Part shown: positions 18,301-23,394 of the stretch, one piece after another
Position numbering within the stretch: position 1 is the first letter of the stretch
Layout of the letters: the number at the start of each line of letters is the position of its first letter
Assembly (NCBI RefSeq): GCF_000485595.1
Contig: NW_014577175.1
Location: 84,964 to 108,357 of the forward strand
DNA length: 23,394 bases
Reading direction: 5' to 3'
From: Priapulus caudatus
Taxonomy: Eukaryota > Priapulida > Priapulimorpha > Priapulimorphida > Priapulidae
Notes under the pieces: model-generated
What the model was told of the DNA's origin: nothing
The model's input: the letters and a program-made list of their open reading frames with translations, nothing else
Databases searched by the model: none
Program-made: the position numbers and the translations under genes

Positions 18301-20271
18301 TATCTAAAAAATTTGTGCAAAACAGCTCGCAATGCACCGGCCAATGTGTATGATTCTGGAATGTGCATGGCATTATAGCTATCTTGTAAAATAATATTTA
18401 AACTGCATGATAGCTGAGTTGGTCTAATTAATTCGCAGCTGTTCTTAGAGTATATTGATCGTCATGGTGACATGTTTTTCATGTATTTATTGTTTTACAT
18501 AATAATTTCTAAAAATATGTGAGATCGGAATGTCCAGAGCTCTGTGCTATGTAGGTCACAGAAAAAGTGGGTATGAAATGTCTGAGGCGCACTTAGGAAA
18601 GAAAGTACATTATTAATGTAAACACTCGTGTTTTTAGGTTTTGCATTAACACAAACATTGCAAAATATCCCAAACGACCACAATCATATTTGTAAATGTT
18701 TATGTAAACAAAAACACACCTGTGAATTGAAGTACGGCGTTAGTGAAGAGAATTATAGATCAAAAACCTAGAATAGTCCTATCCTACCCATGTTATAAAA
18801 GGGCAGTTTATACCCCCTCTTATCTGATCACAAAACCCACTTGCATGTGGAATATTTTCTCACATAGCAACTTGTTTATTTTTTTTATTCTGAAAATGTA
18901 TCTCAGTTGTGATATTTGTAGATAATAGGAAACATAAAATCTTTCATTTTTTGCAGGAAAGGCATGATGATTTGTATCAACTTTGTGATTTTCGCCGTTT
19001 CTGCTATAATGGGTCTGTCTAAATTTGCAATGTCATTTGAGATGATCATTGTAGCCCGTTTCCTCTATGGAGTTGTAGCAGGTAATTATAGTGGTTGAAA
19101 ATATTATTAGAAGAGTGTTATCACAAGTACATTTAGGTAACACTTCTATAGATTTTTTCTTCATGTAGTAACCTTCTATCACATTTAAGAGGTTGGCCGA
19201 TAAGTAGATCATGCAGTGTGTTTACGTTTGTTGGCATCAAAGTTAAGTCACAATTGTAATAACAAAATCTGGCCAAGCTGATTTTGACTCGTCAGTGTGG
19301 CTGCATCAAATGAGATCCTGTTCTATTGGCTCTACATGCATATATGTATCCATGTAAATACTTGAATAATAGTCTTTATAGACCTTAATGTTCATATCAG
19401 TTAGATGTTAATGTGAGCTATTGCCCGCACCATATCTTCTTGTGATTCCTCTCAAAAATCGGTTCGTCAGAAATGGTTTCGTTTGTGCCTTTACATAATT
19501 ATAATATTGTCGCTCGGTCACAAACTTAAAAATTTGGATCAAACTAAAATGGAATGTCTATTTTGCAGGTTTATGTTCGGTCGCTACGATACACTTCATG
19601 GAGATTGCACCTCGTCATCTCCGTGGTGCTCTTGGTGGCCTGTATGAATTGGGATTTGCATCATCCATGCTTATTTCAACGGCACTTGGATTACCTCACG
19701 TTTTGGGAAACAGTGACTATTGGCCCATCCTTCTAAGTAAGACATTTAACACATATTTGCCTTGTAAGCTCAGGGTTTCTTATACATAAGAGGCGCACCG
19801 TCGTTGTCAAATTTAACATCGCCGTTGTGAAAATGTGTATGTATTTACCCGCCGTTGTCAAAATAGTGTCAACCGAAAAATAAATAGATCACCAGATTCA
19901 CCACGTGCTTCCAACATGTTTAGATTGCGATGTGCATTTATTGAGTCATGTGATGCAAGATCTACACTTTTCCATTATTTGATTGGTTGGAGTGCCATCC
20001 TGTTTGTCCCAAACTGAGCATTACCTCCTTTGTCTAATTTTTCCTCAGAAGAAACCCTGAACCTACACATGTAGTCATTGACCTGTGAATCGTTTGGGTC
20101 GCTAAGTCGATGTGCGCATAGGTGTGAGGTATAGTGGCTTCAGTGGCAATGCTTCTCTGACAGGTTTTACGGCATTCACGTCGGTATTGCAACTATGGAC
20201 TCTACCATTCACAAAGGAAAGCCCACGCTACCTGCTGGTGAGAAAAGGAAAAGAAGATGAAGCCAGAAAAT
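15243..20271 (+). CDS. SLC2A-like: SLC2 (GLUT) family facilitated sugar transporter, partial, five exons
   Basis: A major facilitator superfamily transporter of the SLC2 family, expected to carry hexoses across the plasma membrane by facilitated diffusion. The five exons give about 220 residues covering TM1 to the start of the large intracellular loop after TM6. Family marks, in order: FGYNMVVMNAPQE in TM1, two N-glycosylation sequons in the first outer loop, DLLGRK after TM2, ARFLYG at TM4, EIAPRHLRGALG before TM5, and SPRYLL after TM6. All introns are GT..AG with phases 0, 2, 1 and 1, and every junction keeps the frame. Odd points: ELG where GLUT1 has QLG in TM5, and KESPR where PESPR is usual. 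The C-terminal half (TM7-TM12) is not in the window. GLUT class I or II is likely from the NAPQ motif; substrate cannot be told from this half. Confidence 0.92.
15363..15835. mobile_element. 473-bp MITE in the SLC2 intron, TAT TSD
   Basis: Left AGCCGCGTTCACACGGAGC and right end (reverse complement AGCCCCGTTCACACGGAGC) are followed by a shared CCCGGGTCGAAAACGATCCG, so the TIR is about 46 bp. TAT flanks both sides (15360-15362, 15836-15838). GTTCACACG recurs inside (near 15449 and 15640). It is non-coding; open frames across it are compositional. The 3-bp duplication and AGCC tip recall the elements at 9030 and 11222. Confidence 0.85.
15836..16069 (+). other. SLC2 intron remainder
   Basis: AT-rich intron sequence ending in the polypyrimidine tract and CAG acceptor of the 16070 exon. 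No other feature is seen. Confidence 0.7.
16070..16230 (+). CDS. SLC2A-like: SLC2 exon: first outer loop and TM2
   Basis: 161 nt, entering in phase 0 and leaving in phase 2 (GGA AG|GTAAAC). It begins LLEQFFNESYNHTRGEY with two N-glycosylation sequons (NES, NHT) in the TM1-TM2 outer loop, where GLUT1-type transporters carry their glycan. TM2 follows (LYWSVNSALYSVGAIFG), then LSYLTDLLGR, the intracellular D..GR[KR] motif shared by major facilitators. Confidence 0.92.
17263..17816 (-). mobile_element. hAT-like MITE, long copy (554 bp)
   Basis: It begins CAGGGTGTTAGCCAGGGG and ends CCTCTGGCTATAACACACTG. The flanking 8-mers TTGTGGAT (17255-17262) and TTGTGGTT (17817-17824) agree at 7 of 8. Both ends match the reverse complement of 10941-11180, for example ATCAGGGAGTCT and GGCCGTCCAAAAGAC. 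The copy carries about 310 nt more in the middle (roughly 17400-17720), either kept internal sequence or a nested insertion. It is non-coding. Confidence 0.8.
17901..17941. repeat. 20-21-nt tandem repeat
   Basis: CCGAAATGCCAAAAAGAGCC (17901-17920) is followed directly by CCGGAAATGCCAAAAAGAGCC (17921-17941, written here with its inserted G). A third GAAATGCCAAAAAGA lies at about 17433 inside the hAT-like element, which links the two regions. Confidence 0.7.
18957..19081 (+). CDS. SLC2A-like: SLC2 exon: TM3 and start of TM4
   Basis: 125 nt, entering in phase 2 and leaving in phase 1 (GCA G|GTAATT). The acceptor follows TTTCATTTTTTGCAG. It completes GRKG, then gives TM3 (ICINFVIFAVSAIMG) and the start of TM4 with ARFLYGVVAG; the arginine matches the conserved ARF/GRF arginine of SLC2 proteins. 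Confidence 0.92.
19082..19568 (+). other. SLC2 intron
   Basis: 487 nt of AT-rich intron with GT..AG ends. Nothing else is recognised. Confidence 0.8.
19569..19736 (+). CDS. SLC2A-like: SLC2 exon: TM4-TM5 and start of TM6
   Basis: 168 nt, entering and leaving in phase 1 (CTA A|GTAAGA). It encodes GLCSVATIHFMEIAPRHLRG, where E..P..LRGALG is an SLC2 hallmark, then LYELGFASSMLISTALGL (TM5) and GNSDYWPILL entering TM6. In GLUT1 the equivalent TM5 segment reads QLG with a further Gln (AQ) later; here these are E and T. The rest of the frame is intact and the splice sites are good, so these are real residues of this gene, not decay. Confidence 0.92.
   Translation, partial: VYVRSLRYTSWRLHLVISVVLLVACMNWDLHHPCLFQRHLDYLTFWETVTIGPSF
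19737..20163 (+). other. SLC2 intron with a small CGCCGTTGT repeat
   Basis: 427-nt intron. CGTCGTTGTCAAAT, CGCCGTTGTGAAAAT and CGCCGTTGTCAAAAT occur between about 19800 and 19863, a degenerate three-unit repeat. Confidence 0.75.
20164..20271 (+). CDS. SLC2A-like: SLC2 exon: TM6 and KESPR motif
   Basis: 108 nt, entering and leaving in phase 1 (AAA T|GTAAGT). The acceptor follows CTTCTCTGACAG. It encodes SFTAFTSVLQLWTLPF (TM6), then KESPRYLLVRKGKEDEARK, the start of the large intracellular loop. PESPR is the family consensus; K replaces the first P. This is the last exon I can identify before the window ends. Confidence 0.92.
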
Positions 20272-20371
20272 GTAAGTTTAGAGTTAGTATTATAACTTTG
20301 TGATCATCTTTTGTTTGTGAGAGTTACAATGTAAGCATTATAAACATGCAGATTGTGTTTCTGATTAGCAT

Positions 20372-20680
20372 GGGTTGGCACGATCACGGTTGGCAATAGG
20401 ACGTTGGGCCAACGTTGGCATGGTCACGGTTGGCATGTGGTTGGCAATAATCATGATGTTGGGCCAACGTTGGAGTATGGTTGGCATGGTCACGGTTGGC
20501 AAGTGGTTGGCTGCATGACGTTGGGCCAACGTTGGCGTGTGGTTGGCATGATGCTACTTGCAAATGGTTGGCTGCATGACGTTGGGCCAACGGTGGGCTA
20601 ACTTTGGCGTGCTGAGCAAAAATCCATTGGCCCAACGTTGGCATAGGCTGAAGACAGCCGTTGGGCCAACGTCAGCATCT
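20372..20680. repeat. palindromic GTTGGGCCAACGTTGGC minisatellite
   Basis: The core GTTGGGCCAACG (itself nearly palindromic) occurs at about 20403, 20458, 20520, 20581 and 20659, with an inverted TTGGCCCAACGTTGGC at about 20628. Between them are GGTTGGCATG/GGTCACGGTTGGC spacers. Frames open on both strands across it are compositional. Confidence 0.8.
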
Positions 20681-20711
20681 TATCTGGGATATAGATAGTC
20701 ACCTCACTTTT

Positions 20712-21868
20712 TAGCTCACCTTGACATCGTCAAGATGAGCTATTGCCATGGGGCGTTGTCCGTTGACAACGGCCCGCCCGTCAACCTTTGGCTACGGTCA
20801 ACGATAACTTGAGAACCGTTTGACCCACATGTTTCAAACAGTTGTTACGCCTATGGGAGAGGTGTGAACGTCCTATTTTGGGGCACGCCAGTTGACCTAC
20901 TTTCGAGCCACGCCCACTTTTTGGCAAAAATGGAAATGGCCATAAGTCAGTTCAGGTTCAACGGATTTTGTACATTTTTAGCTCGGCTATTGTCATGGGG
21001 TGTCATCCGTCGTACGTACGTCCGTCCGTCAACATTTGGCTACGTTCAACGATAACTCAAGAACCGTTTGACCCACATGTTTCAAATTGCATATAGTTGT
21101 TACTCCTATGGGAGAGGTTTGAACGTCCTATTTTGGAGCACGCCAGTCGACCTAGTTTCGAGCCACGTCCACTTTTTGGCAAAAATGGAAATGGCCATAA
21201 GTCAGTTCAGGTTCAACGGATTTTGCTCATTTCTGGTATGTGAATGAATGAGGACTGGCCCCAAAACATATCACACAAGTTTTGATATATTTTTTAAATT
21301 ATGCAAATTAGGTAGATTTTGGCAATTTCACTATGCATTTCAGTGTCTGCCTACGGTCAACGATAACTCAAGAACTGTTTGACCCACATGTTTCAAATTG
21401 CATACAGTTGTTACTCCTATGGGAGAGGTTTGAACGTCCTATTTTGGAGCACGCCAGTCGACCTACTTTTGAGTCACGCCCATTTTTTTGGCAAAAATGG
21501 AAATGGCCATCTAGATTCATTCGATTGTGTTAAATTTACCTACCTACTTACCTACCTACATAATCATACCTACGTGTAATATTGTTTTAGATTTTTCGTT
21601 ACAGTAATTTGAGTGGAATATTTTATTACGTGTATTTGCGCGATAATCAAAAACCAAAATGGCGATCATTTAGACGTAGCGCCATCTCTCGCCCAGATCT
21701 GAAACATTTATTTTTGCGTCAAAACTAACCCTGAAACAAAACAGTAAAATGTCTATTAGTATAAAACAGGGAATAAGGACATTTGATCACATTTCGGTTC
21801 GTCATAAATGAAACACTTACCAAATTTTAAATATCATCTCCCTCTTCTATCACACCCAAGGTGAGCTA
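20712..21868. mobile_element. 1.16-kb element with TIRs and tandem units
   Basis: TAGCTCACCTTG (20712-20723) and CAAGGTGAGCTA (21857-21868) are perfect 12-bp inverted ends; TA may be the target duplication. Inside are three related units, 20788-20970, 21035-21225 and 21349-21510, sharing GGTCAACGATAACT, GTTTGACCCACATGTTTCAAA and CCTATGGGAGAGGT. Units 1 and 2 also share GAGCTATTGCCATGGGG-like lead-ins. No frame spans the units. I know AGCTCACC..GGTGAGCT ends, from memory, from repeats in several marine invertebrates. Confidence 0.7.
21537..21560. repeat. (TACC)n microsatellite
   Basis: Short run of TACC/TACT units inside the 20712-21868 element. Confidence 0.7.
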
Positions 21869-22804
21869 TAGTGTCATTGACACTTTCATTAGTATTGTCT
21901 TTCTATTTGTTTTATATGCCTTTTGGGTAATAATATATTAGCACTGGTTTTTACAAGCTAATATATTAGCATTAAAAATAATGATATCTAGTTGAATATA
22001 TTTGATCAGTCGACTGCATGTGCATGTAGAGCAGGAATGTTTCAATAGAGGTTTGGAAGGATTTCCAAATATTCTAAAGTCCTCCACCTACAGTTGGTCT
22101 TGAATCCTGGGAGCACCTTAATTTGGTTTTGAATGACTTGTTTCTGCATCGCAGCAACTAGCCTGCCCAAGTCATGTTCAACCACAAATGCCAACCACAA
22201 ATGATTCAATGCACAAAATTACAGGTGCCATGCCTTTGTTATGCCTACCATAAATCACTAGGGAAAGATTAAGTTCTTCGCACTGCTACCCATGCATGGA
22301 TGTTTGCACCCATTTATGCGGCCAGAATATACAGCTGTATGCCTACAAATTGAAATGCATCAGTATGGGGTATACTAGGTAGTTAATTTCATGTTCATAG
22401 AGTTTTTGCTTATACCTATTGTTAATCTTTATGTATGTAATGAATATTTTCTGAGTTGAGATGAATTTTATTCGGCAAAAACACCAGCAAGTGCTTTGCC
22501 TTGGTATGTAGCCTTACTTCTCATACAAACATAGGCTGTTACTATGATTGTCACTAGTTAATGGACATGGATCTATTTTTACTCTGCTGACATTCACATG
22601 GTATATTTGGCACCGTCTATCTGTCTATACATCTGCCTATTCATCCGTCAACTATAGCGGTATGAGTACCGTCCGATGTACGTATATGGTGTTCGTATTT
22701 GGTTGGTTCGTGATGACCTTTCGATGCTCTAGATATGGGCTAGACATCGATTTTTTAGTCTCAACGATGCTCTAGGTTGCTAGTGAAGCCTGTACCTGTG
22801 TGCA
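21869..22804. other. no gene recognised
   Basis: Intronic AT-rich sequence. The only structure seen is a 12-bp perfect inverted repeat, TAATATATTAGC (21931-21942) with GCTAATATATTA (21957-21968). Confidence 0.45.
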
Positions 22805-22970
22805 TATAGCAACAACAGTAGTAGGAGTCGTAGCAGCAACATCAATAACAGTGTAATGAGAATTGAAGTAGCCGCTGTAGCAGGAGTTCTAACACTATTT
22901 AAATAGTAATAGTAGAAGCAGTGGGAATAGTTGTAGCAATACCAGTAGCATTAGCAGATTCAGTTGTGCA
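22805..22970. repeat. degenerate AGTAGC trinucleotide-type repeat
   Basis: Interrupted AGT/AGC/AAC units (AGTAGTAGGAGTCGTAGCAG and similar). A decayed simple-sequence array. Confidence 0.65.
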
Positions 22971-23288
22971 GTGCTGCTCTGTGGCACTATATTTGATCTT
23001 CAGTAATCCATCTGACATGATATAGTTGGCAGAATCTTAATTATAGTAGCAGCTGCCTGGCAAGAAGGTGTAAAAATCTAAACAGTAGTATCTACGTTTT
23101 AAAATTGTACACTGCGTTTAGGAGAGTCAATCCAAAAGACATCAAGAGCAAAACTAAAATTAAAGCTCAACAACCAAACCTGTCCAAAATCAACGAATCA
23201 ACTTGGGAGCTTATTGAATATGAAACTGGGGATATCTTTCAGTTATTGTCTAGTACAGCTCATAGGGTCTATGTCCCCCAGGGTACTG

Positions 23289-23335
23289 CCGGAACGTACC
23301 CTGGGTACGGTCCGGTATACCGGAACGTACCCTGG
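23289..23335. repeat. repeat of CCGGAACGTACCCTGG
   Basis: The 16-mer CCGGAACGTACCCTGG occurs at 23289-23304 and 23320-23335. CCAGGGTAC just upstream (about 23278-23285) and GTACCCTGG are inverted partners. Confidence 0.75.
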
Positions 23336-23345
23336 TCACTATTTG

Positions 23346-23375
23346 TTAGGGTTAGGGTTAGGGTTCGGGTTAGGG
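23346..23375. repeat. interstitial telomere-like repeat
   Basis: TTAGGG occurs four times with one interruption (GGGTTCGGG), beside the inverted repeat at 23289-23335. The TTAGGG run with a nearby inverted repeat recalls the foldback at 8742-9029. Confidence 0.8.
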
Positions 23376-23394
23376 AGTAGGCGTAGGCGACATA

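Larger units (their letters stand above)
16231..18956 (+). other. SLC2 intron, 2.7 kb
   Basis: It lies between the 161-nt and 125-nt exons. It contains the hAT-like element (17263-17816) and a short tandem repeat (17901-17941). No other exon or RNA gene is recognised. Confidence 0.75.
20272..23394 (+). other. SLC2 intron running off the window edge
   Basis: No TM7-or-later SLC2 exon is recognisable between the GTAAGT donor and the end of the window. The space is filled by a minisatellite, the 1.16-kb tandem-unit element and low-complexity repeats. The 3' part of the gene must lie beyond 23394, unless the gene is truncated. Confidence 0.55.

Noticed and set aside
23105-23380. 91-codon open frame near the right edge
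   Set aside because: No SLC2 or other motif; its end runs through telomere-like and inverted repeats, and no acceptor site precedes it.
1-23394. CRISPR arrays, bacterial operons, tRNA or rRNA genes
   Set aside because: No regular spaced direct repeats, no cloverleaf or conserved rRNA segments were seen; the gene structure is eukaryotic.

Overview
The window is nuclear DNA of an animal, most likely a marine invertebrate. Coding sequence is broken into short exons with GT..AG introns, there are no operons or bacterial gene spacing, and the DNA is AT-rich and crowded with short transposon-like elements that have terminal inverted repeats (TIRs). Short runs of the TTAGGG-type telomere repeat also occur. 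I cannot name the species or phylum.

Left part (378-3196): two decayed copies of related multi-copy genes lie head to head. Copy A is on the minus strand (378-1904) and copy B on the plus strand (1905-3196). Both carry the acidic, DxD-rich block layout of PIN/XPG-FEN1-like nuclease folds. I recognise the layout from memory as a family of uncharacterised proteins repeated in coral, sponge, echinoderm and amphioxus genomes. Both copies have frame breaks and stop codons; copy A still has a clean GT..AG intron and an acidic C-terminal tail.

Middle part (3197-12425): no gene is recognised. It holds a series of miniature inverted-repeat elements (MITEs) and foldbacks at 4999-5299, 6311-6621, 7670-7868, 8742-9029, 9030-9209, 10941-11180, 11222-11789 and 11941-12231. 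It also holds a CpG-rich patch (8130-8350), a perfect 18-bp hairpin (9227-9273) and a pyrimidine-rich tract (10821-10940).

Right part (12426-23394): a plus-strand gene of the SLC2 (GLUT) sugar transporter family. Five exons are certain (15243-15341, 16070-16230, 18957-19081, 19569-19736, 20164-20271) and encode TM1 to the loop after TM6. A candidate first exon with ATG and a phase-matched donor lies at 12426-12461. The rest of the gene (TM7-TM12) is not in the window; the last intron runs off the right edge. Its introns contain more MITEs (13446-13634, 14343-14682, 15363-15835, 17263-17816), a palindromic minisatellite (20372-20680) and a 1.16-kb element made of tandem units (20712-21868).

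No new multi-gene system is visible. The points most worth a second look are the head-to-head nuclease-like gene relics, the unusual residues in the SLC2 protein, and the TIR element families with readable target-site duplications (TSDs), including two with CAG termini and 7-bp duplications.
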